Position numbers and translations under genes: made by a program. Positions 6,875 to 14,092 of a stretch of 36,203 bases of DNA are shown here, piece after piece. This stretch comes from DASVEE01 sp036399695 (GTDB lineage Bacteria; Acidobacteriota; Thermoanaerobaculia; Gp7-AA8). The DNA is taken from assembly GCA_036399695.1 (NCBI GenBank), contig DASWMP010000240.1:1-36203 (forward strand). Reading direction: 5' to 3'. How positions within the stretch are numbered: position 1 is the first letter of the stretch; every line of letters begins with the position of its first letter. The notes under the pieces were generated by a model. It did not search any database and was not told the origin of the DNA. It was given only the letters and a program-made list of their open reading frames with translations.

Positions 6875-8814
6875 GGCTGCTCCCGGCTGTCGTCGCCCTC
6901 GCAGCATCGCTGACCGCCGCTTCCGCGTTCGCGTGGGGAGCTCCGCCCGACTGGCTCAAGCAGCTCGCGTCCGCGCAGCACCCCACGTATCCGGCCGACA
7001 CGGCCGGCGTGGCGCTGCTCGACGAGGTCGTCACGACGGTGACGGCCTCGGGGGAGATCCGCACGCTGCACCGCCGGGCGCATAAAGTGCTGAGCACTGC
7101 CGGCCGCGACCTCGGATACGTTGCCGTCCATTACGACAACGCCACGAAGATCACCGACTTCCGCGCCTGGGCCATCACCGCCAGCGGCGAGGAGTACAAG
7201 GTGAAGGAGCGTGACGCCGTCGAGACCTCGCCGTACGACGGCATCCTCTACGCCGACAACAAGGCGAAGGTGCTGCGCATCCCGGCCGCCGAGCCGGGCA
7301 GCATCGTGGCGTACGAGTACGAGCAGATCGAGCGGCCGTACGGTCTGCAGGATCTCTGGTGGTTCCAGCGCGAGGTGCCGGTGCGCCGCGCGCGCTACAC
7401 GCTCGTGCTGCCGCCGGGCTGGGAGTACGACACCCGCTGGTTCAACACCGAAGCGAAGCAGCCGGTCGTCAACGGCAACCAGATCACCTGGGAAGTGACG
7501 GACGTCCCGGCCATCAAGGAAGAGGCGGGGATGCCGGACAGCCGCGCCATCGCCGGGCGGCTGGCCATCCGCTTCCGTCCGCCGGCCGCGGACACGCGCG
7601 CGCATCGCTCGTGGAACGACGTGGCCCGCTGGTACAACGGCCTCATCGCCGGACGTACGGCGTCCACGCCCGCCATCCAGGCGAAGGCGCGGGAGCTGAC
7701 GCAGGGGAAGGCGTCGACGACCGACAAGATCCGGGCGCTGGCGAAGTTCGCGCAGGAGGACGTCCGCTACGTCGCCATCGAGATCGGCATCGGCGGCTAT
7801 CAGCCGCACGCCGCGAACGACATCTTCGCCAACCGCTACGGCGACTGCAAAGACAAGGTGACGGTGCTGGGCGCGATGCTGAGCGAGATCGGCGTCCAGT
7901 CCTACTACGTGCTGATTCACACCGAGCGCGGAGTGACGGACAAGGAGTACGCGTCGCTGCAGTCGTTCAATCACGCCATCATCGCCATCAAGCTGCCGGA
8001 CGACGCGCCGGAAGGCCTTTACGCCACGATCCAGCATCCGCGCCTCGGCCGGCTGCTGATCTTCGATCCGACCAACACGCAGACGGCGCCGGGCCTCCTC
8101 CCGCCGTATCTGCAGGAGAACCGCGGCCTGCTGGTCTACAGCGAAGGCGGCGACATGATCGAGCTCGGCGCGCATCCGCCGGAGTCGAGCCGCCTGGCGC
8201 GCACGGCCAAGCTGACGCTGAATCCCGACGGCGCGATCGTCGGCGACGTCAGTGAAGTGCGCACGGGCGCGATCGCGGCGGGCTTCCGCTCTTCACTGCA
8301 GGCGCTCCGCGAGAGCGAGCGCAAGCAGTACATCGAGAGCAGCCTGTCGTATTCACTTACGCACTACCAGATCACCGACCTGGCCATCGACAACCTCGAC
8401 GATCCCGCCAAGGCGCTGGTGATCCGCTTCAAGCTGAATGCACCGAACTACGCCAAGCGCGCCGCCAACATGCTCCTCGTGCGTCCGCGCCTGATGGGCA
8501 GCAAGGCGGAACGGATCGTCGACCTGAAGGAACGGAAGTTCGGCTACACGACCGACGGTCCGGCGCTCCAGGTGGACGACATCGAGATCGCCATCCCGGC
8601 CGGCCTGACGATGGACGAGCTCCCGCCGGCGCAGAAGGTGTCGGTCCCGGCGCTCAGCTACACGAGCGAGTCGAAGTTCGAAGGGCAGACGCTGCGGTAT
8701 CACCGCGAGTACCGCGTGAACCGCTTCGCCGTCCCGCTGGAAGGCATCGCCGAGCTGAACAAGGCGTATGCGGCCATCCTGGCGGATGAACGCAGCGCGG
8801 CCGTGTTCAAGTAG
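6871..8814 (+). CDS. DUF3857 and transglutaminase-like exported protein, triad intact
   Basis: 647 residues, the same length as the upstream paralogue. The signal peptide is MRLLPAVVALAASLTAASAFA. DUF3857 occupies roughly residues 40-210 and the transglutaminase core about 250-410, with Cys326 in YGDCKDK, His368 in FNHAI and Asp399 in IFDPTN forming the papain-like triad. A C-terminal beta-rich region follows. Such proteins are widespread in Bacteroidetes and Acidobacteriota; the substrate is unknown, and either proteolysis or cross-linking is possible. The start codon overlaps the previous stop by four bases, giving translational coupling with the inactive-looking paralogue. A large family C hairpin follows directly after the stop. 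Confidence 0.86.
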   Translation: MRLLPAVVALAASLTAASAFAWGAPPDWLKQLASAQHPTYPADTAGVALLDEVVTTVTASGEIRTLHRRAHKVLSTAGRDLGYVAVHYDNATKITDFRAWAITASGEEYKVKERDAVETSPYDGILYADNKAKVLRIPAAEPGSIVAYEYEQIERPYGLQDLWWFQREVPVRRARYTLVLPPGWEYDTRWFNTEAKQPVVNGNQITWEVTDVPAIKEEAGMPDSRAIAGRLAIRFRPPAADTRAHRSWNDVARWYNGLIAGRTASTPAIQAKARELTQGKASTTDKIRALAKFAQEDVRYVAIEIGIGGYQPHAANDIFANRYGDCKDKVTVLGAMLSEIGVQSYYVLIHTERGVTDKEYASLQSFNHAIIAIKLPDDAPEGLYATIQHPRLGRLLIFDPTNTQTAPGLLPPYLQENRGLLVYSEGGDMIELGAHPPESSRLARTAKLTLNPDGAIVGDVSEVRTGAIAAGFRSSLQALRESERKQYIESSLSYSLTHYQITDLAIDNLDDPAKALVIRFKLNAPNYAKRAANMLLVRPRLMGSKAERIVDLKERKFGYTTDGPALQVDDIEIAIPAGLTMDELPPAQKVSVPALSYTSESKFEGQTLRYHREYRVNRFAVPLEGIAELNKAYAAILADERSAAVFK

Positions 8815-8816
8815 CT

Positions 8817-8898
8817 CATCTTGGAGTGCGGCGGCGAACGCCGCCGCTCTTCTACAGGTGTACCAGAGCGGTGGCGTTCGCCACCGCTCTCCGAGATG
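8817..8898. repeat. Family C bipartite hairpin element, full copy
   Basis: Two perfect hairpins, GCGGCGGCG/CGCCGCCGC (8828-8847) and AGAGCGGTGGCG/CGCCACCGCTCT (8865-8890), flank TCTACAGGTGTACC. The outer ends CATCTTGGAG and CTCCGAGATG also nearly pair, so the whole can fold into a three-way structure. Related pieces lie at 13657-13705 and 25123-25191. No T tract follows, so it is not a plain terminator. It lies between the DUF3857 pair and rimO. Confidence 0.75.
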
Positions 8899-8935
8899 GA
8901 ACACCGGAACGCCCCCTCCTGTTCAGTCCAGTTCC

Positions 8936-10297
8936 ATGAGTACTGTCAGCACCGCTATGCGCCGCGTCGGGATGATTTCTCTCGGCTGCCCCAAAAACAC
9001 GGTCGACGCCGAGATCATGCTCGGCCAGCTCCGCGCTGAAGGGGAGGTCGAGATCACGAACGACCTCGACGAGGCGGACGTCGTCATCGTCAATACCTGC
9101 GGCTTCATCGATGCGGCCAAGCAGGAGTCGATCGACACGATCCTCGAGATCGCCGAGCGCAAAGGGCGGGGCGTCGAGCGGCTCATCGTCACGGGCTGCA
9201 TGGTGCAGAAGTACCGGACCGACCTGCAGCAGTCGATCCCGGAGATCGACGCTTTCGTCGGCCTCGATCACCTCGAGAAGATCACCGAGGCGGTGACGGG
9301 CATCTCGCAGGACGACCTGGCGCCGACGCGCCGGAAAATGTCGGTGCGTCTCTACGAAGACCTGCCGCGCGTCCTCGTCACCGGCACCGCCCACGCGTAC
9401 CTGAAGGTGTCGGAAGGCTGCTCGAATCCCTGCACCTTCTGCGCGATCCCGCAGATGCGCGGCAAGTTCCGTTCGCGCGGGCTCGACTCGCTCGTGCGCG
9501 AAGCGCAGTCGCTGCAGCAGCAGGGCGTCCGCGAGCTGAACCTCGTGGCCCAGGACACGACGCGCTACGGCGAAGACCTCGGCATCGACGGCGGCCTGAC
9601 GAAGCTCGTCGAGCGCCTCCTCGCCGAGACCGACTTCCAGTGGATCCGTTTCCTCTACGCCTACCCCGGCTCGCTCGACTGGAGTCTCTTCGAGCTGATG
9701 GGACGGGAGAAGCGTTTCGTCTCCTACTGCGACATCCCTCTGCAGCACGTCTCGGCGAACGTCCTCCAGCGGATGCGCCGTCCCGGCTCGCCGAAGGAGT
9801 ACCGCGAGATGCTCACGCGCATGCGCGACCTCGTGCCCGACATCGCCATCCGGACGACGTTCATCACCGGCCACCCGGGCGAGACGCCGAAGGATTTCGG
9901 CGAGTTGTACGATTTCGTGCAGTGGGCGCAGTTCGACAACATGGGCGCGTTCGTCTATTCGGCCGAGGATTCGACGATTGCCGCGAGGATGACGGACCTG
10001 CCGACGCGTAAGACCGCCGAGCGCCGCCGGGACAAGCTGATGCAGCTCCAGCAGCAGATCGCCCTCTCGCGCAACGAGCTGAAGGTCGGCCAGACGTTCG
10101 ACGCCATCGTCACCGGCGTCTGCGAGGAAACCGAGCACCTGCTGGAAGGGCGCATCGTCGGCCAGGCCCCGGAGATCGACGGCCGCCTGCTGATCAACGA
10201 CGGCATCGACCTCCTGCCGAAGGACCTCCCGGCCTTCGTGAAGGTGGAGATCACCGACGCCCACCCGTACGACCTCGTCGGCGCCGTCGTAGCGTAA
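8936..10297 (+). CDS. rimO: Ribosomal protein S12 methylthiotransferase RimO
   Basis: 453 residues from the ATG at 8936; the frame is open further up but crosses the family C repeat, and Met8 (8957) is a second candidate start. RimO adds a methylthio group to an Asp of ribosomal protein S12 using two [4Fe-4S] clusters. The N-terminal cluster ligands are Cys18 (SLGCPKN), Cys55 (NTCGFI) and Cys88 (TGCM). The radical SAM cluster is Cys162, Cys166 and Cys169 (CSNPCTFC). A C-terminal TRAM domain spans about residues 385-453. SLGCPKN and the lack of MiaB-type features favour RimO over MiaB. The next gene starts 86 bases later. Confidence 0.93.
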   Translation: MSTVSTAMRRVGMISLGCPKNTVDAEIMLGQLRAEGEVEITNDLDEADVVIVNTCGFIDAAKQESIDTILEIAERKGRGVERLIVTGCMVQKYRTDLQQSIPEIDAFVGLDHLEKITEAVTGISQDDLAPTRRKMSVRLYEDLPRVLVTGTAHAYLKVSEGCSNPCTFCAIPQMRGKFRSRGLDSLVREAQSLQQQGVRELNLVAQDTTRYGEDLGIDGGLTKLVERLLAETDFQWIRFLYAYPGSLDWSLFELMGREKRFVSYCDIPLQHVSANVLQRMRRPGSPKEYREMLTRMRDLVPDIAIRTTFITGHPGETPKDFGELYDFVQWAQFDNMGAFVYSAEDSTIAARMTDLPTRKTAERRRDKLMQLQQQIALSRNELKVGQTFDAIVTGVCEETEHLLEGRIVGQAPEIDGRLLINDGIDLLPKDLPAFVKVEITDAHPYDLVGAVVA

Positions 10298-10382
10298 GAA
10301 GACCGGTGTATCGGCGGGTGCAGGTCTCGTTGGACGCGCGCTGTTGGTCCGCATGAGCCCTCTGTGGTTCACTGCGCCAAAC

Positions 10383-11075
10383 ATGCTCGATCTCATCGCC
10401 TTCGACGCTGACGACACCCTCTGGCACAACGAGTCCAACTTCCAGGCTACCGAGACGCAGTTCGTGCAGCTCGTCGCCGCCTATCACCCGGAGGACCTGA
10501 CGCGCCGCCGTCTACTGGAAACGGAAGAGCGCAACCTCGGGCACTTTGGCTATGGCGTCAAAGGCTTCATCCTTTCGATGATCGAGACCGGCATCGAGCT
10601 GACGCACGGCGAGATCCGCGGGACGGACGTGCAGCGCATCATCGACTGGGGACACGAACTGCTGCGCGCGCCGGTCGAGCTGCTCGAGGGCGTGCGCGAA
10701 GTCGTCGAGCAGCTCTCGGCCGAGTACCGGCTGATGCTGCTCACCAAGGGCGATCTCTTCGACCAGGAGTCGAAGCTCGCGCGTTCGTCGCTCGGCGAAT
10801 TCTTCTCGGCCGTGGAGATCGTCAGCGATAAGAAACCGGAGACCTATCGCACGATCATGGCCCGCGCCGGTGTCGAGCCTTCGCGATTCGTCATGGTCGG
10901 CAACTCGCTGCGGTCGGACGTCCTGCCGGTGCTGGAGGCGGGCGGGCGTGCCGTGCACATCCCGTACGCCATGACCTGGGCGCACGAGCACGTCGACGAA
11001 GCGATGCTCACGGGCCACGACTTTGCCCGGCTCACTTCCGTTCGCGAGCTGCCCGCCTGGCTGGCGGCGCTGTAG
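10383..11075 (+). CDS. HAD-family hydrolase (phosphatase-like)
   Basis: 230 residues if started at ATG 10383, which places HAD motif I (FDADDTLW, Asp8 and Asp10) at the usual distance from the N-terminus; upstream in-frame ATGs at 10344 and 10353 would add a non-conserved stretch. Motif II is LLTKG, motif III is the Lys in SDKKPETY, and motif IV is VGNSLRSD. The cap inserted after motif I is the helical C1 type, as in haloacid dehalogenase/phosphoglycolate phosphatase-like enzymes and YjjG-type nucleotidases. Substrate unknown; soluble and cytoplasmic. It sits between rimO and a small zinc-ribbon protein on the same strand. Confidence 0.85.
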   Translation: MLDLIAFDADDTLWHNESNFQATETQFVQLVAAYHPEDLTRRRLLETEERNLGHFGYGVKGFILSMIETGIELTHGEIRGTDVQRIIDWGHELLRAPVELLEGVREVVEQLSAEYRLMLLTKGDLFDQESKLARSSLGEFFSAVEIVSDKKPETYRTIMARAGVEPSRFVMVGNSLRSDVLPVLEAGGRAVHIPYAMTWAHEHVDEAMLTGHDFARLTSVRELPAWLAAL

Positions 11076-11080
11076 GGCCT

Positions 11081-11109
11081 TTGCCGCGCAGGGCCGAATC
11101 CGCCATACT
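11081..11109 (+). promoter_or_regulatory. Likely sigma-70 promoter for the DUF2007 gene
   Basis: TTGCCG (11081-11086) and CATACT (11104-11109) are separated by exactly 17 bases and match four of six bases in each consensus box. The -10 ends 8 bases before the ATG at 11118, so transcription would begin within a base or two of the start codon, giving a leaderless mRNA. Confidence 0.5.
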
Positions 11110-11117
11110 CGACAGAC

Positions 11118-11501
11118 ATGTACTGCCCCACCTGCGAAAGCGAATACCGCGAAGGGTTTCTCCGCTGCAACCAGTGTGAGGCCGACCTCGTGGAGCGCCT
11201 CCCCGAGCAGCAGCAGGGAGAGCCGGACGTCGCCCTGGTGAAGGTGTACGAATGCGGCAACGCCGCCCTCATCCCGCTCCTGGAGTCGGTGCTGGACAAT
11301 GCCGGCATCGAGTACATGACGAAAGGCCAGCCGATTCAGAATCTCTTCGGATGGGGGAGTTTCGGCAGCAACCAGAACTTCGCCATCGGGCCGGTCGAGT
11401 TCTACGTCCGCGAGGAATTCGCGGAGGAGGCGCGCGCGGTGCTCGAGACGTTCGCTACGCCGGACGCGGACAGTCAAGCCCCCGTCACCGGCGACCAGTA
11501 G
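11118..11501 (+). CDS. Zinc-ribbon plus DUF2007 small protein
   Basis: 127 residues. The N-terminus carries a zinc-ribbon knuckle pair, CPTC at residues 3-6 and CNQC at 17-20. From about residue 40 a DUF2007-type domain follows (VKVYECGNAALIPLLESVLDN... and VEFYVREEFAEEARAVLE), a ferredoxin-like fold often labelled putative signal-transducing protein. No signal peptide. Function is unknown; the zinc ribbon hints at protein or nucleic acid binding. Its stop codon directly abuts the stop of the convergent gene, with no base between them and so no room for a separate terminator. Confidence 0.8.
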   Translation: MYCPTCESEYREGFLRCNQCEADLVERLPEQQQGEPDVALVKVYECGNAALIPLLESVLDNAGIEYMTKGQPIQNLFGWGSFGSNQNFAIGPVEFYVREEFAEEARAVLETFATPDADSQAPVTGDQ

Positions 11502-12362
11502 CTACGGTTTCAGCGCCTCGATCTTGTTGCGCACCTTTTCGCAGTCCTTACCGGCGGCGGCCGCGTCTTCCCACGAGCCGTACATCGGGTTGGACAGCAT
11601 GAACCACTTCGTGCCCCAGTTCGCGGCAGTGGTGCGCATGATCTCCTCCCGCTCGGCCTGCGATTTCTCGCGGGCGTTGACGAAGTCGTTCAGGTCGTCG
11701 CCGACGAGCAGCAGGACGCGGTAGCGGGAGGCGACGTATTCGCGGCGCGGCCCCTTGTCACCCGAATCCCACTCCGGCCGTTCGCCACGCACGAACAGCG
11801 TGTCCTCGGCAGCGGAGAGAGGGAGGCCGAGCTGCTGCAGGTTGCGCAGCGTCGCCGCTTCTTCGACCGCTTTGCGGCCCGTGATGTAGAACGGCGTCAC
11901 GCCGCGGCCACGGGCGTACTCGAGGAACTCGCGCGCGCCCGGGACCGTGCCGGCAGCCGACTCACTGACCCACTGCAGCCAGTCTTCGGGCGTGTACGTC
12001 TTTCCGGCGCGCACCATCCGCGCTTCGAAGCGGACGTTGTCCAGCACCGTCTCGTCGAGGTCGAGGATGACGGCCGGGGGCATCGCCGCCGTCGCGTTCT
12101 GTCCCGGCATCGCGCTCCATGTGGGGTCGGCCAGTGCGGCATCGAGCATCCGCCGCGCATTTCCATACGTCTGCAGCGCCGCGGCTTCGTACTCGGCCGC
12201 GCTCTGCACCCAGAGCGACGCGTTGATCAGCGTGTGTCCGGCGCTGCATGGCGAGGTGGCGGTGGTCGCCGCGGGCGACGCCGCGGGCGACGTAGGCGCG
12301 GTGGCGGGCGTGGTCGCGCAGGCTGTGAACGCGAGAGCGAGGAGAGCGAGGGCCTGTCTCAT
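11502..12362 (-). CDS. e(P4)-type HAD acid phosphatase lipoprotein
   Basis: 286 residues. The N-terminus is a lipoprotein-like signal (MRQALALLALAFTAC) with Cys15 as probable lipidation site; the -3 residue is Phe rather than the usual Leu. HAD motifs of the acid phosphatase class B/e(P4) group are present: ILDLDETVLDN (Asp101, Asp103), YITGRK (Thr161), Lys203 in GDKGPRRE and GDDLND (Asp222, Asp223). Family members dephosphorylate nucleotides such as NMN or other phosphomonoesters at the cell surface, so a scavenging role is likely. It is divergent from the PEP mutase-like gene across 42 bases and convergent with the DUF2007 gene. Confidence 0.88.
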   Translation of the reverse strand: MRQALALLALAFTACATTPATAPTSPAASPAATTATSPCSAGHTLINASLWVQSAAEYEAAALQTYGNARRMLDAALADPTWSAMPGQNATAAMPPAVILDLDETVLDNVRFEARMVRAGKTYTPEDWLQWVSESAAGTVPGAREFLEYARGRGVTPFYITGRKAVEEAATLRNLQQLGLPLSAAEDTLFVRGERPEWDSGDKGPRREYVASRYRVLLLVGDDLNDFVNAREKSQAEREEIMRTTAANWGTKWFMLSNPMYGSWEDAAAAGKDCEKVRNKIEALKP

Positions 12363-12370
12363 GATGCCCT

Positions 12371-12376
12371 TTTATC
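12371..12376 (-). promoter_or_regulatory. Possible -10 box of the acid phosphatase gene
   Basis: On the minus strand this reads GATAAA and ends 8 bases before the ATG at 12362, with only AGGG as a weak ribosome-binding site between. The promoter of the divergent gene must overlap it within the same 42-base gap. Confidence 0.35.
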
Positions 12377-12392
12377 ACGCGTGCGCCCGGCG

Positions 12393-12398
12393 TAGGAT
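12393..12398 (+). promoter_or_regulatory. Possible -10 box of the PEP mutase-like gene
   Basis: TAGGAT (four of six consensus) ends 6 bases before the ATG at 12405, again pointing to a leaderless start. A weak TTTTAT lies 17 bases further upstream. Confidence 0.4.
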
Positions 12399-12404
12399 CG
12401 CGCC

Positions 12405-13649
12405 ATGAGTGATGTCCGTCAGAAGCAACTTGCCGCCTGCGAGAAGTTCCGGAGCCTGCATTCGCAAGGCTGTTTCCTCCTGCCGAACCCCTGGGACGTG
12501 GGTTCGGCGCTCTACCTCGAGCATCTCGGGTACGACGCGCTGGCCACCACATCCTCCGGCTTCGCCTTCTCCCGCGGCCTCTCTGACAGCGTGACGGCGA
12601 TCGACCGCGACGCCATGCTCGGCCATTTCCGCGACCTCGCCGGCGCGACGTCGCTTCCCGTGAACGCCGACTTTCAGAACGGCTATGCCGATGATCCGGA
12701 AGCGGTCGCGGCGAACGTGACGCTGGCTGTCGAGACGGGAGTGGCCGGGGTCTCCATCGAGGACATGAAGGGCAACGGCGAGCTGTACGACACAGCACTG
12801 GCGATCGAGCGGGTGAAATCGGCCCGCCGGGCCATCGACGCCAGCGGCATCCCAGTCATCCTCACGGCCCGCTGCGAAGCGTGGCTGGTCGGCCATCCGG
12901 AGCCGGCGCGCGTGGCCCACGAGCGTCTCGCCGCGTTCGCGGAGGCGGGAGCCGACTGTCTCTACGCGCCGGGAGTGAAAGACCTCGACGAGATCGCTGC
13001 CCTCGTGCAACTCGTGGCCCCGAAGCCGCTCAACGTGCTGGTCTCCGGACCGAGCGCCACGCTCTCGCGGGAGAGCCTGGCCGCAATCGGCGTCCGCCGC
13101 ATCTCCGTCGGCGCCGCCCTGGCGCGCGTGGCGTGGGGCGCCTTCGACCGGACCGCCCGAAGCCTGCTCGCCACCGGCACGTTCGACGCGTTCGACGGCG
13201 CGCTTCCATTCAATGAGCTGGATGACCTGTTCCGCGGACGGGAGTTGCGGGCGGGTGAGCGGGAGGCGGAAGTGCGTGCCGCCATGCGCAACCTGGCCGT
13301 GGCCCTCATTCAACGGGACATGCCGGCGATCGAAAGGCTGCTGGCGGACGACTTCACCGGCTTCGATTCGGCCGGCGTGATCGTCAGCAAGGCCGAGTGG
13401 CTGGAGGCCATCGCCGCCGGCGATCTGGTGTTCGAGCGCATTCACGCCGACAGCGTGGACATGACCGTACTGAAAGACGCCGTGCACGTGCGCGCCCAGC
13501 TCACGTTCCGCGCGCGCTACACGAAGAGCAACTACAACGGCACCTTCCGCTGCCTCGGCATGTACGTCAGGCATGGGGAGACCTGGAAGCTGCTCGTCAG
13601 CAAAGCCCGCGTCGTCGGCACCGGCGCTGATGCCGCTGAGGCGTCATAG
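12405..13649 (+). CDS. ICL/PEP mutase-superfamily enzyme fused to a DUF4440 domain
   Basis: 414 residues in two parts. Residues 1 to about 280 are the isocitrate lyase/PEP mutase TIM barrel: LLPNPWDVGSALYLE near the start, ATTSSGFA, NADFQNGYADD with the metal-binding acidic residue, GVSIEDMKG and ILTARCEAW. Superfamily members form or cleave C-C or C-P bonds next to a carboxylate; the specific reaction here is unknown. Residues about 290-410 look like a DUF4440/SnoaL (NTF2-like) domain, with AALIQRDMPAIERLLADDFTGFDSAG and a closing GETWKLLVSKARVV. The common stand-alone homologue stops near residue 260, so this is a fusion; no stop or frameshift marks the junction near nucleotide 13260. Confidence 0.83.
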   Translation: MSDVRQKQLAACEKFRSLHSQGCFLLPNPWDVGSALYLEHLGYDALATTSSGFAFSRGLSDSVTAIDRDAMLGHFRDLAGATSLPVNADFQNGYADDPEAVAANVTLAVETGVAGVSIEDMKGNGELYDTALAIERVKSARRAIDASGIPVILTARCEAWLVGHPEPARVAHERLAAFAEAGADCLYAPGVKDLDEIAALVQLVAPKPLNVLVSGPSATLSRESLAAIGVRRISVGAALARVAWGAFDRTARSLLATGTFDAFDGALPFNELDDLFRGRELRAGEREAEVRAAMRNLAVALIQRDMPAIERLLADDFTGFDSAGVIVSKAEWLEAIAAGDLVFERIHADSVDMTVLKDAVHVRAQLTFRARYTKSNYNGTFRCLGMYVRHGETWKLLVSKARVVGTGADAAEAS

Positions 13650-13656
13650 GTCGATG

Positions 13657-13705
13657 TTGGAGTGCGGTGAAGGATGCCGCCGCTCTTTACACGTGTAACG
13701 GAGCG
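13657..13705. repeat. Family C element, half copy
   Basis: TTGGAGTGCGG, a short variable middle, then GCCGCCGCTC, the palindromic core TTACACGTGTAA and GGAGCG. This matches the left half and core of the full copy at 8817-8898; the right-hand hairpin is missing. Confidence 0.6.
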
Positions 13706-14004
13706 TGTGAGAAGTACCGTTCAAGGCCGCTCAAATGAAGCCACGCTCGAGGGCGATCCTGGTGGCTGCTGCAAGAACGAGACGAAACAAGGCGGGCCTG
13801 AACAACGACTCTGTTTTCATTTCTTCTTTCAGCAGTTGTGCGGACCTGCGGAGAACGCGGGGGCGTTCCGAAACTCGGCCGCTGCCTCGGGACGTCCGAC
13901 TCGAACGTATCGAGTAAACACGCAACCATCCCATCGACGGTTCCGTGATGGATGAGCGGATCTCGCCAATTCGACGATCCTCGTCAGCCGCCCGTCACCC
14001 CTTT

Positions 14005-14034
14005 CCCCATCTGTCCCATAGGTCCTATCGTTCC
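14005..14034. repeat. Family A half element
   Basis: CCCCATCTGTCCCATAGG followed by TCCTATCGTTCC. Read on the minus strand it begins GGAACGATAGGACC, the same lead-in as the copy near 30978 (GGAACGATGGGACC). It is next to the receptor terminator. Confidence 0.65.
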
Positions 14035-14037
14035 GGC

Positions 14038-14074
14038 AACAAAAAGGCCGCCCTTGCGGGCGGCCTTTCGTTTG
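14038..14074 (-). terminator. Intrinsic terminator of the TonB-dependent receptor gene
   Basis: An 11-bp stem, AAAGGCCGCCC (14043-14053) with GGGCGGCCTTT (14058-14068), has a 4-base loop and T-rich flanks on both sides. It lies about 25 bases beyond the receptor stop on the minus strand. Confidence 0.8.
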
Positions 14075-14092
14075 ACTGCTGGTGTGTGAGGC

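Larger units (their letters stand above)
13650..14092. other. 443-base gene-free island with repeats and no recognised gene
   Basis: It begins with a half copy of family C (13657-13705) and continues with a stretch at about 13730-13940 that is open in several frames on both strands yet shows no protein family I know. It then holds a family A half (14005-14034) and the terminator of the minus-strand receptor gene. The middle part may be a structured RNA, a dispersed repeat or gene debris. Confidence 0.55.

Noticed and set aside
13735..13917. 60-codon plus-strand frame in the repeat island
   Set aside because: No ribosome-binding site and several other frames are equally open, so coding cannot be supported.
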